NCBI GenBank assembly: GCA_013399015.1
Contig: VWZX01006700.1
Location: forward strand, 1-64,000
Direction of reading: 5' to 3'
DNA from: Galbula dea
Lineage: Eukaryota; Chordata; Aves; Piciformes; Galbulidae
Length of the DNA stretch: 64,000 nt
Both the position numbers and the translations under genes were made by a program. A model generated the notes under the pieces. It saw nothing but the letters and a program-made list of their open reading frames with translations, searched no databases and was not told where the DNA came from. Shown piece after piece: positions 11,258-24,290 of this stretch (position 1 is its first letter; each line of letters starts with the position of its first letter).

Positions 11258-14200
11258 CTGTGACTGGAGACTCCCCTTGGGAGCACTCCAGGCTCAGCTT
11301 TTTGTCCCCTTGGGAGCAGGTCTGCACATAAATAATGTGAGCAGAGCTCACCTGCCTGGTTGGAGTGCTTGCTTGCACTTGAATGGTTATATGGACATGG
11401 GGCTGCCAGGACAAGCCCACAGCAGTGGATTCCTGTGCACATAGTCTATACAATGAAGGTTTGCACCAGCCACTGATGATGTAAGCCTGCCTTCCAGCCT
11501 CCTGGGACCCTGATCCCCTTCCATAGCTCTGTTACCTCTGTGAGGGATGCTCAGCAACTTCCTTGGCTTTATTTCAGTTTGGACCATGCAGCCAGCAAGT
11601 GTGGCCCCCTGTGAGCCGCACAGACTGGCAGAGCACAGAGGGGACTGCTCCCCAGAGAGCAGAAGTGTGCTCAGGCATAGCAAAACATACATTCCCCACC
11701 AGCTCTCCACCAGCAGAGCTGTGTTAACCAGTAGCGTGCACAATGCCTGGATATCAAAAATACACGTACACACATGCACAACTCACTACACCTCAGCAAA
11801 TTCAGAAGGAATCAAGCAAAATATGGTACATTTTGCAGCTCTGCTTTAGCTCATGCATCCCAGTCAGCTTCTCAGTGTGATGGCACTGGCCCTCTTCTGC
11901 TTACAAAGCACACAAGTCTTGGCTGGCAGAAGTCCTCCATGCTTACAGCCTTGCAGGTCAGTGTTTTTCAGCATTGGCACTGCAGAACTCAGTCTGCTTT
12001 GCAATGCTCCACAATAGATAACTAAGAAAAGCCTGTCTACTGCCAGATGGCTTAAATGTTAACACAGATCTGCACTGGGGGGAATGCTGCAGGCTTTGCA
12101 AGCTAAAAAAGTTGAAAAGGTCAAGTGTATTGAACTTGGGATGAAGGGCAATGCATGGCTCCTGCTAGTTGTGTGAACCCTGCAGCAAGGCTCTGCCCCG
12201 TACACAGGGAATTTTGCACTGGGACATGGATGTGTTTTTCCAGGGATTCACCCAGCATACAGGCGGATGCAACTGTGCAAGTAAAAGCTTTTAGCCCTTC
12301 CTGATGTCTCCTGGGTGGAGACAAAGTCTGTTTTGTCCCCTTGCAGTGAATCACATAAACAAAGCCACTTTCCCAACACCAACCTCCCCATTATGGCCCT
12401 AATGATGGTACAGGAAGGCTCCAGACTCCTCAGCTCCTCTTAGCGCCTAGTGGCTGCTAAGCCTAAATAACCATCTTTCCCAGCAAATCCTACACCAAGA
12501 GATCAGTGGTCCATACGTTAGACTAATATAGCTGTAACCCCTCCTGCCTCCATCACTGTCAACTGCTTTGTGGTTTCACTTCACTTCTCCACCTGATTGA
12601 CCTTCCTGGAGCACTCATTACAAGGTGACATGTATTACCTTTCCCCTCTGTAATGAGCCTGCCACACACCCTCCTCAATCCTCTTCGCTTTTTCCTTTTA
12701 ATATGACAGAATTATATTGGCTTCTCTGCATGGATCCACTTCCTTTAGTGCTGCCCAAGACTGCTTATCCTGAAAGATGCTCTTTTCAACCACAGGACAG
12801 ACTGCACACCTTGCACGTTGCTGTTCTATTTATTTTTTACACTCCAGCATCTCCCAACTGGATGAGGAATCTCAATACTAGGTATTTCCCTTTGCACAGA
12901 AGTATGGTGTCTGCCCAGAGAAATTAACTCTAAAAGACTCTGATAATAAAAGTGCATGTTCCCTCCCAGCATCTGCTCTCCTGACCATGCTTCATGGTTC
13001 CTTTGCTCTATTCTCACCCTAGCAAAATCCTCTCCTGAGGAAGCAGAGATTATGACATTTAGGCTCACTGTCTTGCTCTGGCTGTGCTCCCATCATCCAT
13101 GGCTTTGCTTGCTCACAGATATGTCATAGGTGGCCTGAGGACAGTAGCAAATGATTCACTGCATGCTCAACACTACTGATGGATGTGCAGGACCTGAACA
13201 TCTCAGCCTCAGACCTGCCTGCCCTTTTGGTCTCAGAGTCTGCCACACACAGCTCTTCTGACATGCTCTGGCAATGATTTATAGTATCACCTGCTAAGGT
13301 TGTGTGCTCCTCCAAGTGGTGCCCAGAGCTGTCCCTGGTGCTGCAGTACTTTGCCCTGGCTTTGCAGTCCCAGGGCAGCCTATGATCCAGGACTTCAGCC
13401 CCTGGAAACCCTTCAAACAGGATAAATAATGAGTGTCACCTTCAGTTCAAGTTCAGTTGGACATATGTCTCTGAATAGGCCGGTGGGGACCAGGCTGCTT
13501 TGGAAACATGAGATGCCTGGGTCAAAGGGGCAGCCACGTTTGACTTCCAAGGCAAGACCTTTCCAAGCTTTTGGAGGCTAGCTGAAGCCAAAGCCCTGAA
13601 GTCCTAAAGGTTTCCACTCCAACCATGACTGCTTTATGAGATCTTCCATTTCTGGAAGTCTTTGAGAATGCAAAAACAGGCATAAAAAACTAACAGGCAT
13701 AATCCATGGACAAGAATTGCTTCTTTCCTCATCAACGGGAGTTGTGTGCCAGGACAGGACAGGGCTCTTCTTTGGCAGCCAGAGCACACACAAAGAGCAG
13801 AGAGCCCATGGCTGTTCACTGCATGCTGGGCTATGTCTCAGCTCCCTGGGTCTGAAAATGTGTGCAAATGAGATTTTGGCTTCCATCAGCATCTGGGAGC
13901 TCCAGGCTGCTATAGCAATACCTTGATTTACTGAGTGTCAGTAGAGAAAGCAATACTGCTTCACACAGCGGGATGATGCCATCCGCAGAAGGAAATTACC
14001 TTTATCCAAGCCCTTCCTCCTAGCCTCTGCGCAATGAAAAAGGCATGAAATGCACAGCAGTGTGCTTTATCAGGGATATGTTGGCAAGGACTCAGCTGGC
14101 TTATGCAGATGCTCCATGAACTGAGCCCTGCCCACCGTCCCGTACTGTCCTTTCTGCACATCCACACTAGCAGGTCCTGCCTCCTTCCTAATGGTTGCGG

Positions 14201-16799
14201 CAGCTCTGTCAATGTCAGCAGGCTTCATCCTCAACTGAAGGCTCTCCAGCCAAAGCTCCTCTGGATGTCTGAGTGGACTACAAACCCCATTCCACCTCCT
14301 TTATTGCTTGTTTATACGTTTAATGAATCTTAAGAAACCACTGAGACAATGGTTTTCCTTGCCACTAAAACTCCTAAAGCATCCTGGTAGAATGTGATCG
14401 ATCCTCCTGGCAGTTTCTTCTTTTCACCACTGATGTGAATTGTATTCACGAGTTTTGTGGGATCACAAGCTTGTTCAAAATCAGCTAGATCCCCACTCAT
14501 ACTATTAGTCTTGTGGTTTGGTTGGGTTTTTTTGTTTGCTTTGGGGGTTTTTTGTTTTGGTTTGGTTTGGGGGTTTCTTACTACTCTTTTACAGCTTTGT
14601 TATCTGCCTCAATACACATCTGCAATTGATGGACGGGTTTGTATTTTTGTTAGCATCACAGCTATTGCCAACTAGTTTACTTTCCAAGTTCTTGGACAGT
14701 TCATGTGTTCCTGGGAGCAGATCCCCTTTCTGCTCCCGAACCTCAACTCCATCAGCTCCATTTCAAATAACTTCTTCCATTCCCAGAAAAGGGGAAATTC
14801 AGTGTAAGTGCTTCCAGACAGACTTGTATTACAAAAGCATACAGCTTCTTTGCAATGTCTTTTATATGTTTCCAAACTTTGATAATTTGCTAAGAGCAGG
14901 TCTTCAAAGCTCTGAAACCACTCAGCTGTGCTCCCTTTCACCTAGTCTCTCTATTTTTCTTCCTGTCTTTTTCTTCTCTCCCCAACCTGCACTTCTTCAC
15001 TCCCTGTCTAACAGGCATAAGCTGTGCTCCTGCAGCATGCACCAGCAAGACAGGCCACCCTGCTGTGCACCAATGACTTGCCGTGGTACAAAATTAAAAG
15101 GCACTGTGCGGACAACAAACCTTCCAGGTGGAAGGAGAGAGCCTGAGACTTTCTCTCTGTGGGGCTGTCCTGCACGGCCAGCTGGACCTCTGGTAGATGC
15201 TCAGCTCTGAGACTTGCAGGGTGATGAAGCAGTAGGCAAGGAAACACAGGCACTAAAAATAGGCTGGTTGCGGTAGGGTCTGACCACATTTATTAGCAAG
15301 CCTGTGCTCTGGCTAACCACAAGGTCAGCCTCTGAGAGCTTGGCCATAATTCACTCTGTGTCTGGGCAGGAAATCTACTTGAGCTCAGAAAGACATCCAG
15401 AAAAAGAGAAAGATGTTCCAGGACCTGGGGCTAATTTTTCTGTTTTCTTTCACTTTGCAGACAGGGAACCTTTGAGGAAACGTGTCTTGTTCTGGAAAAA
15501 AACAAAAAGCCTGGTGATCTGGGACAGAGGGGTAGGAAGGAATAGAGGGAGTTTGCCTGAAGAAGTTTGTGCCTGTTTGAGTCTGGGGTTCTTCTTATCA
15601 AATAGACTGACCTTCACCATGTAGAGCAGGGAACTAGCAAGGGAAGATCAGAGCAGGAGAAAGATCCCAGACCTTGATGAGCTCTAGCAGCATGTAGCAG
15701 AGTTCAATGGATTACAACTGGGGTGTCACTGCAGTGTGGTGAGTTGCTCTCTCTGTTGCTTCTCTGTAGCTGTGGGCTGGCAGGGAAGATGGGAAGGCAA
15801 CAAGGAAACCACCCTTGTAACGAATGCCCAGAGATAGAGGTGATGGACCTTCCTTGCACAGGTATAAAACTCGAACTACAGCCAGGTCGTAGCTCCAATT
15901 AGCATGGGATGGACCAGCAGATTAGACACTATTGGATGCAGCAATCCTACTGGGACTATGCTGGTCTTCAGTGGATGGCTACAACCTTGGACTAGCTTAG
16001 CCCTAAGAAGTAACTACCAAGGCAGCCTTCAGAATGACTTAAGCAAGCTCTGTCTCACGGAGAAGCTCAAATCCTAATTACTGCACATAAGCTGCTGGCA
16101 CTGAAGCCTTCATGTGAGGAGTAATGCATCCTCATTTCAGGCTGACTCACAATGCTGGCTACACAAGTTGCCTACAGGAGTGAGATGACTACTGGAGGGC
16201 CCAGAGGTGCAAGCAGTGCTGCTCTGCCAGGGGTACTGCCATCTAGGCGTGCCCACACCTTTGGCAATGCCCTCCTCCATTACCCTGGTGCTTGTATCTT
16301 TCCCCTCTTGCAGCTTCAACGCAGGAGCATCTACTCACCACGCATCCAGGGACAAAGGTTTTCCAGGTACAGTGAGCTCCTTCAGCAGATTATGTGAACA
16401 TCACCATGAACTGTGCTCATTCAGCCTCAAGACAGGCTTAGCCAAGCCCCCTGACTTTGCACTGAGCAAACACTGATATACTTCCAACACTAAGACACAT
16501 CTTTTTATAGATCCAGCACCATGCCTTGGTTCTGACTCTCCAACCTCTCCACAAAGCAAATTTGAAGAGCATTTGGCTTCAAGAAGGCTTGAAAAGAGTG
16601 AGGGATGCTGGGGCAGGTAAAGGCTAACCCAAACCTTGCTTCCTAACATGAGGGAGGTCCTGGAAATGCTCCAAAACCAGCTGTTACACTGAACAAGGCT
16701 GCAGTTTGGAATGAGGCTGGTATTTCAGCCAGCCGGATAATGAGAACATTCAGAGTTATAACAGAAAGGTTTAAAAAAGTGTAACTGCTAATGGGGAGA
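11258..16799. other. Long non-coding stretch
   Basis: No repeat family or exon is recognised apart from the G/T tract at 14512-14578. The 230-codon plus-strand frame at 14518-15210 starts inside that tract (hence its Phe/Leu/Gly-rich beginning) and shows no domain, so I treat it as chance. Confidence 0.5.
14512..14578 (+). repeat. G/T-rich simple tract
   Basis: Irregular GGTTT, GGTTTT and GGGGGTTT units. It contains several short G runs spaced by T runs. Confidence 0.8.
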
Positions 16800-16928
16800 G
16801 GGTGTTCCTAGTGGAGCCCCACAGGGATCTGTTCTTGGCCAATTGCTAATCACATAGCTTATCAATTACCTTGAAGGCAACACAAAATCATTGCTGGCAA
16901 ATTTTGCTGTTGACACAAAAGCTGAAGT
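16800..16928 (+). mobile_element. Worn CR1 reverse transcriptase fragment
   Basis: The plus strand encodes a CR1 reverse transcriptase core piece: SGAPQGSVLGQLL, then INYLEGNTKSLLANFAVDTK. The first matches the family's PQGSVLGP motif. The last corresponds to the catalytic FADDTK box, in which the first aspartate is valine here, so the site is dead. Neither a 5' nor a 3' end is recognisable, so this is an internal remnant of an old insertion. Edges are approximate. Confidence 0.8.
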
Positions 16929-17490
16929 ATGTATGGAAAGGACAAGTCCATTGCACACAGAGCTCTGGAACAGTTAATATAGTAGCCTTCCTTCAGCATG
17001 AGCATGTGTTTTATGAAGCCAAATGGAAGTCCATTCATCCCCAGTGGTGGAATGTAGGTCAGACTCACAGAAGGCAGGGCTGCACCCTGGGGAGGACAAT
17101 GCCAATAAGGCTTTGGCAGGAGCCACCCAAAGATGAAATGCCAGTGCATGGCAATGAGAGAAAAATTTGGCCCAAGGCACAAGAAGGTGTCATGGAGTTG
17201 GGAAGGTGCTATGCAATGAGGAGACAGCTTTCCCCTGCGTTGGCCCTAGCCCAAGAAAGGAACAAAGCTCTGAGGGGAGCACCCACTATCTCCAGCTGCT
17301 CAGGACAAACACAGGTAATCCCTTTGACCTTGCTTTCCCCAGTGAGTGTTTGTGCCTTGGCAATTACAAAAATTTCAAAACACTCTGTTGCACACACATC
17401 TTGCCCTGGGGAATGGGTAGAAAAATAAACGACAAATGACAGATGTTAGTTATGTCACTTAATGCATGACTGAAGGGCACTCCAAAAGTG

Positions 17491-17520
17491 GAGAGGAGAG
17501 GAGAGGAGAGGAGGGGAGAC
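17491..17520 (+). repeat. (GGAGA)n microsatellite
   Basis: About five tandem AGGAG/GGAGA pentamers, decaying into GGAGGGGAGAC. Confidence 0.85.
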
Positions 17521-18159
17521 TTCCTGTATGTATATTTGGAGAGTCGACTCCTGTAGTGCTATCTTAGGTGGGATGCACACCTTCCCTGCATACCCATGGG
17601 CAGAAGACAAAGTCTCAAGACCCAGGTCCATTACAGTCACACACATCAGACCCATCACACCACTTGAAATCAGGTGCTTGAACACAACAGCTTTTGCACA
17701 ACAACTTAAACCTATTCAGATGTCTGCAAACAAACCACATGTTCCTGTCTGAATCTATAAACCATCCCCTACACAGAAAACCCAAAGAACGCCCCCAAAA
17801 GCTAAGCAACTACTTTAACTGTGCCAGGCAGATAGATGCTCTGGAGAGCTGCATGGGCTTGATTGATGTGGGAAGAAGCATACTACAGAAAGACCTGGTT
17901 GTATCCCCATCTGCCAACAAATGCCACACAGAGAATATTGGACAACGTAGGGAAGGGAAAGAGGGATATATCTACAGTTGGTTTCTCTTTGAAAAGCCAA
18001 TCTGCATGACTTTGCTGTGCATTTTGAAGACAGTTTTCTGGCCCAGGCTTTGTCTTAGCTGAAATGTGGGCAGCATTTCTAACAGGGTGCATGCAAACTG
18101 GAGCTCCCAGGAGGCTGTGTAGCAGAACCGATTGCAAAATATTACCACCTGGGCTTAGG

Positions 18160-18440
18160 AGAGCAAGAGAGAAGTGAAAGTAATGAAACAAAATCTTTCT
18201 TTCTTTCCTCGGCTGAGGAATGATGGTGGCTAATTGCTTGTTGCTGGTGAGAAAGAGAAGAGAGAGTAGCTTCTGTGCCCATCGATAAATTAACTCAACA
18301 TGTGGCATCCGAAATGGATTCATTTCCAGAGATGTTTATCTCTTTTGTCTCCTTCCTGGGTGAAAACATAATTATTGTTTAAACATGAGTTAATTCAGCA
18401 AGGTAAGGATCAATAAAGCGGAATTACTCCTCTCTTAAAA
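18160..18440. other. A/T-rich patch, possible conserved non-coding element
   Basis: Homeodomain-type ATTA/TAAT cores are frequent (TTAACTCAAC, ATAATTATTGTTTAAACATG, AGTTAATTCAG). No coding or repeat signature is seen. This is only a guess from composition; conservation cannot be judged from one sequence. Confidence 0.15.
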
Positions 18441-21400
18441 GCAGAGAAATCTCAGTCTAGGACAGATGTGGACTTAATTCTGGCAGAGCTGACAGGTGGG
18501 GAAGATGCTTTGACCATGGCAGGAGCCTAGGGAAGCAGAGCTCTCTCTTTCCAGGACTGCAACAGCCCTTGGTCTGCTCTGAATGGCTAAGTCCTGCCAC
18601 AGGCTGTCATGGCAATGAATAGAAAGAGCTGATATCAGCTATGAATATATGCTTTATGGCCTGACATGTGGTTAGGCATCTCCACCATATACACTCTTCT
18701 CACATGAGGAGATTTGCCAAAGCCTCCAGACTCATGCCGTGGCCTCTCCCTTTCCTTTGAGGGTACCCAAGCCCTGCTAGGGAGAGGGTCTCTGCACCAC
18801 AGAGACCCCACCAGCACAGCTCTCACATGATGGAGACCATGGCTGACCAAAGGTACAAGTGTCACAGAAGGCAACAATGTTTCTCTGCTTTGTTTGAGCT
18901 TTCCCCATCACCTTTTCTCTACTCTGAAGTAAATCAGCAGCAACCACTGCCTGGAGAAGGGAACAGGAACACAGGAAGAGAAACTGAGCTACTCAGGATA
19001 ATGAGGACGACACTGGACTCTCCTGTATGGTCTTCAGGCCAGTTCTGCCTCCTCTGTCCACTCCCAATTCTTCCTGCACCTCCTGTCCAGCCCTCTGTGC
19101 TGGCCTGGAGCTGTGCTGATGAGGACAGCTCTGTGACAGCCTGGGACAATGTCTGTCTCTGGAGGCAAGCTGATTCCCATCCAGCAGCCCTGACAGAAGA
19201 TGGCTTGCTTTTAGTGCTTACCCATGCACTGGGGAGACATCCATGGATCACTTGCTCAGCAGAGATAAACACCATCCTACATCAACCTATTCTGACAGCT
19301 AATCCCTACAAGCCCCACCTCTTTATTCCCTGCTTCCAATTTTAACCAGTGCGTTGCCTCTTTGCTAAATTCAAGAGCACCAAGGTGGCTGTTCAAAACA
19401 ACTTTGCATCAGATGCCCCAGCTGGGTATGCATTGAATGCAGTGGCATTGATCTCACCCACCACACTGAGCACACTGCTGGAGCCTTCCAGAGCCACCCA
19501 GCATGAGGGACTGAGCAGCACGAGGTGATTTAGTTTAGCAGCAATAGGATTAGCTGAGAGCACACCATGGAACTCCCAGCTGTTATCTGTGCTGGTGGCT
19601 CCAGTAGCATCCATGGTCCAATGTAGCTACCCCAAAACACTGGAATCAAAGACCCCATGGTGGAAGTGAGCTATTCAATGGCTTAAACTATTCTGGGGGT
19701 GAAGACATGACCTGAGAAATCGGTGATGTTTTTCCTAGGGGGTGGCATCCCTGACCTGCAGCCAGGCATTCTGCCCTATCAACACCCCCCTGGTCAGGGT
19801 GACACAAGGGGACATACCACGGAAGAGCCCTCCCCAAACACCCTCTTTCACTGCCCCTCTGCCCATCCCTACAGCATGACACCCAAATCCACTGCCTGAG
19901 CCAGCACACTAGTGCCACCTCCTGAGCATCCCTCTGGGGCTGCTCCGAGTGATGGCTCCAGTCTCCCACCACACAGTGCCCACTCCCACACATAGATATA
20001 ACCAATGCTGCCCAGTGGGGTGATGCAGGTGTAACTTCAGCAACCTGCCACAGACAAGAAACAAGTGAGACCAGCAGGAGTGAGGGTACCCAAATCTGCT
20101 GACCTCTGTGCACCTCCATCTCCACACCCCTAAACAGGGGAGCATCCTGGGCTCCTGCATCCCAGATAAATGCACCCTTTGCTCTGCCAGTTCCAAGAAG
20201 AAGGACGATAGGTGAGAAGCAGAAGGGTTAACACATGAGCAGCCTCATCTTCACCAAGACCAATGCTGCTTTCATTAATTCATGTGGCACTTTGCACAAT
20301 GCTCCAGTAATCACCAGGGTGCATGTGAGTGCCAGGAGCGGGTGGCCAGGCTCACTGCACCTCACTGTGCCACGCTCATGCTCACTTAACAGCTTGTCAC
20401 ATCCTTCCCACTCAAGTATTCAGTGCTAATGCATCTTTTAAAGTAATTCATGAGCTATTAAACTTGAGTGTGCTTCAAGTGCATGATAAATGGACTGTAT
20501 GCCAGCATCTTCTCCCTAGTCCCTGCCATCAGTGGGATTAATCCATCTTCCCACCCCATTCCTGCTGTGCTTTCCAAGTCCAAGCACTTGGATGGCAGGG
20601 GAATAAGGCTCAGGGCTGGCTGGCAAGGAGAGGCTGCAGTGGGGCAGAGGAGGAGCTCTGGGCTGGGGCTATGGAACACACCTCTTGAGTTTCCAGTGTG
20701 AGGCGGATGCTCTCCAACTTCACTTGCATGTGTGCAGCCTCTACAAACCAGGCATGGAGAGCTGCTGCTCTAAAGCCCCTGCCTAGAGGATCACCTTGTT
20801 GTTTCAGAGAGGCATTCAAGAGACATACATAGTGCCTATGGGGACTGAGGACAGTCCTGGAATTGTCCCACTAGCCTTCCTCCAGCTTTTGTACACAATT
20901 TCTCCTTCACTCTCTCTTTTTTGTGTCCCACAGTGCACAGCCACCTCTCTGGCTCCTGCAGATGGGGAGAGCCCTGCTGCTATCTGCACATCCCATTCAG
21001 GCACTTGCACTCAGGTCTCTGCTGCTCCAGTTCCAATGTGGTGCCCTAGATATCTCCCTTGTAGATACAGCCAGGCAACAGAAAAAAGGAGGAACATAGG
21101 GACTGGGACGTTATGCTGCCAAATCCCTGAATTCTACTGGATCATGGAGCAGAAGCTGACAATCATTGCAGCTTACTGGGTCAGGGGCCTTACCTAGAGC
21201 TGTGCTCTCTACACCAGTATGCTGCTGCCAGTGACAAATGTATGGTCCTAGCCAGCGCTCGTGGGGAGCAGCATTTGTTTCCCTGTCTAGACAGCACATT
21301 CCAAGTATGTGTTACCCTGAAGTACTTGGCACTTCTGTGTTTTGTGCATCTCTCTGTGCCACAGGTCTGGGATGCTGCCCCCAGAGCATGGAGGGAAGGA

Positions 21401-22500
21401 GCACAGTGCATCTAAAGGAAGCTCTGACGGCCTTGACATTGGGTCCTTCAAGGCTTCCCAGGCAGCGGTTCTGCAAGCACAGCAGCACCAAGCAGCATTG
21501 CTTTTCTGCAGAAAGCATCTCTCCACCAGAAGCAGCACGCAGCTCAGCACCCAAATGCTTCGAGCAGCTGCCCTAGAAAGATGCTGGGAATGCTCCTGCC
21601 ACACCACCCATCAAGCTCCCTCCATGTCTGGGGAGTGGCTGTTGCGATGCAATGGGGATCTGCTGTCAAATCCCAGTTGCTTCTTACCCAACCTAGCAGC
21701 TTTTGGCAATGTAAACCCACCAAGCTGGATTTAGGGCAGCTCAGCTGGGGCACTCTGGTTGGGTTCCTCAATCCGACAGAGCACATGGATGCACAGATGT
21801 CCTTAGTAGAGTTAATCAACAGAATTCCCTTCTGTAATACACCAAAAGCAACTGCAGCCAGGCTGCTGCCAGGAAAGCTAGTATATTTTGGAGGTCTCCC
21901 ATTTTTTGCAGGGATGTCACAGGAGGTGATCCCACAGGGGGACTCAACTGTCTCCCCCCATAACATTCCTGCTCCTGCCAACGCTTAGGATCATGTTGGG
22001 TCCTCTAGCTCACAGGTAAAGGAGGGAGCTAGTGGTGGGCCCAGATGTATGGTGGTAGTGGGGACAAAGTCACCCCAAGGACGTGAGAGCAGAGTGAGGC
22101 ATCCATCATGGTCATGGGGTATGGTATCAGGGCTTCGGACTGTCAGGCTGCTGCTTCTTCCCACTCATTCATCCCGTCAAGGGTGTGTTGCACAGAGTAG
22201 CATGCAGAAAAGGGGTGTGCGTAAAGGGATGGGAAGAATTGCCTTGACTTTATGAGCACTGGGATACAGAGAGTTATGGGAAGGGTGAAGGGCACCAATG
22301 GGTGCTGGGAGGATGCAGGATATCTCAACTCCACAGCAGTGGGCAGGAAGGGCACACCTGTGTCATGTAGAAAACTGTTAACATTCAGAAATGTTGTATA
22401 AGGCAAGCCCACAGAATGCATGCAGCTTGCTCCAGGAGAGAGGCTGAAGGAGCAGCATTCATATTTTTCAGGACTCCCAAGGTGGGAGAGGTGCGAGGAC

Positions 22501-22506
22501 ACTCAC
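22501..22506 (-). promoter_or_regulatory. Splice donor of the candidate exon
   Basis: The complement reads C|GTGAGT, a near-consensus 5' splice site. Confidence 0.4.
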
Positions 22507-22588
22507 GCTGCTGGCTGTGTCTCTGAGCATACACCACCACCGCCACGGCAAGCACCACGCAGCAGGCTGACAGGACAGGGTTAGCCAT
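22507..22588 (-). CDS. Candidate exon encoding a hydrophobic signal or anchor segment
   Basis: On the complement, an 82-base segment runs from ATGGCTAACC at 22588 to CAGCAGC at 22507. It is preceded by a strong acceptor (TGTGTTTTCTTCCACAG) with a CCCTGAC branch-point match about 28 bases upstream, and followed by the donor GTGAGT. In the ATG frame it encodes 27 residues: MANP, then a hydrophobic core VLSACCVVLAVAVVVY, then polar AQRHSQQ. That reads as a signal peptide with a possible cut after YA, or as a membrane anchor. One other frame is open but implausible; the third stops at once. The start codon is the first codon of the exon, so a 5' untranslated exon would lie at higher coordinates. 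I do not recognise the protein, and neighbouring exons are not certain. It could be a chance combination of splice-like words. Confidence 0.42.
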
Positions 22589-22622
22589 CTGTGGAAGAAA
22601 ACACAGATAGGAACAGTCAGGG
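22589..22622 (-). promoter_or_regulatory. Splice acceptor, pyrimidine tract and branch point of the candidate exon
   Basis: The complement shows CCCTGAC, then CTATCTGTGTTTTCTTCCAC, then AG directly before ATG. Spacing from branch adenosine to AG is about 28 bases, within the usual range. Confidence 0.42.
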
Positions 22623-24157
22623 TTTGCCCCTGGGAGACCTCACAGGCAGAGTGCCGAGAGCTCTCCCCTTCCAGGCAGCCGAAGTGTATGATGGGATGGA
22701 AAGCAGATAGCTACACAGTGACACTTCAGCTCAGCCATGAGGGAACTTACTGCAAAACAAGGTGTTTTGCTGGCACATGTTTCACTATTCGATAGTCTGT
22801 GGCACCTTCCATGGGATCTGCTGTTTGCCTGAAGGTGACGATATGCACTGCAAAAATGCTGTATTTTCTCCATCTCAAACATGGTGCTGAGCTCTCCTTG
22901 GCAGATGCAAAACCACCCTAGAAGCAAACACTGCCTGCAACTGGGCTACAGAGGCTTTTTGAAGAGGCGGGAGCACACCAGGCACCTCACAGCAGCAGCC
23001 AGTGCTTGGGATGTGCACGATGCAAATCCCAGCGTGGACAGCTGCTGCTGCTGCTCCAGTGTGGCCCCTTCTGCTAGAACCAAGCACTGTGCTGTCCACC
23101 AGAGTAATGCAACAGCAGCAGCATTTCTGGGCATGCTAGGGGCTGCATAACTCTCATCAGTGTCTTCACAGTGACCAACATGAGTGGCACGCTGCCTCAG
23201 CCACCTGCCTATTGACACCCTGATGGGCCACAGTTAAACCCCATCAGTCCAGGCTGGGAGAACAGCAGAGGCTGCTCCAGCCCAGTGAGTCAAACTATGT
23301 CCCTGCTGGTAGGCAAGGAGGTGGGGAAGGAGGTACAACTAAGAAAACAGACGACTGGAGACATGCTGGGCTTTAGCAACAAGCTGGGAACATCTTGCTT
23401 GCACCAACAAGCCTCCCCAGAAGTGGACAAATGGCAGAGGAACAACCACAAGGATGCCCTGTGCAGCCCTGACAGGCTTGGAGGTGTTTAAGCTCTCCTC
23501 TTCTTGCAGCTAGAGTTGACAAAGGAGACTGGAACCAGGAGAAAGCTGCTGGGGACAGCAGTGAGGATGCTAGCCCACCAGGCAGGAGGTTAACAGCACC
23601 ATGAGTGAAACGCAAATTACACCTTCAAACCCATTTAAACCTCTCTAATCTCCAGCACCATATTGGTAATGCGTGGATTGCCTTTTAATCTAGAACACGA
23701 ATATGGGCTTGTTAGCCAGATGGCATCCATTTAAACCTAAATAAAGGGGGAGCTGTACTGGCTAGAGGAAAAAAACCGCACCAAAACATACTCCATTACC
23801 CAACATGGCTGCTGTAGAAGCCCAGATGGCTTTGGATTTGCAGTAGGACATACGCCTTTGCAGGGTGGGAGGGGAAGTCAAGAGCTGCTGGGAAGGATAT
23901 CATGAGCAGATTTGAGGGTGCAGCCGGACCAGCCTAATCTCATATGCCTCTCAGGGGCAAGGACGTTAGTGGGAGAGAGGGGGTCTGAAGATGGGGAGCC
24001 TGGAGAGGTGCAGAAAAGGGACCCAAAGCCTCACTGCTGAATTTGTGGTGCTGGGTTTGGGCTGTGAGGGCTAACAATAAAAGCCATTTCCAGAGCAGTG
24101 CAGCTGAACAACATGGACACATCAGCCCCAGACCCAGTTCCCAGCTCAGCCCTGGCC
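22623..24157. other. Non-coding stretch
   Basis: Nothing is recognised beyond a short (CTG)n run near 23041-23056. Confidence 0.5.
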
Positions 24158-24290
24158 CTTCCGAGTCATGCTGAGCAAATCACTTTCACTGCCTCCCTCT
24201 GTGCCTCAGTTCCCCTGCCTGTAAAACAGAGATAATGAAGGTGACTTTCCTTTGAAAGCCCTGGGCAAGGAGTGCTAAGTGCTAATTACA
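24158..24290 (+). mobile_element. MIR-like SINE relic
   Basis: The order of words follows the MIR core: TGCTGAGCAAATCACTTTCA (MIR: TTGGGCAAGTCACTTAAC), TGTGCCTCAGTTCCCCTGCC, then TGTAAAACAGAGATAATGAA (MIR: TCTGTAAAATGGGGATAATA). The 3' part is degraded but ends in AGTGCTAAGTGCTAATTA. It is clearer than the relic at 8.2 kb. Confidence 0.72.

Larger units (their letters stand above)
16929..22506. other. Long non-coding stretch
   Basis: Apart from the (GGAGA)n tract and an A/T-rich patch listed separately, I recognise nothing. Minus-strand frames near 20196-19688 show a signal-peptide-like start but no consistent donor site. Confidence 0.5.

Noticed and set aside
14518..15210. 230-codon plus-strand frame
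   Set aside because: It begins in a G/T simple tract that cannot contain stops in that frame; the remainder shows no domain.
19688..20196. Minus-strand frames with a signal-peptide-like start
   Set aside because: An acceptor-like site (CTGTGGCAG) lies inside the frame, but no donor gives a sensible exon and no protein family is recognised.
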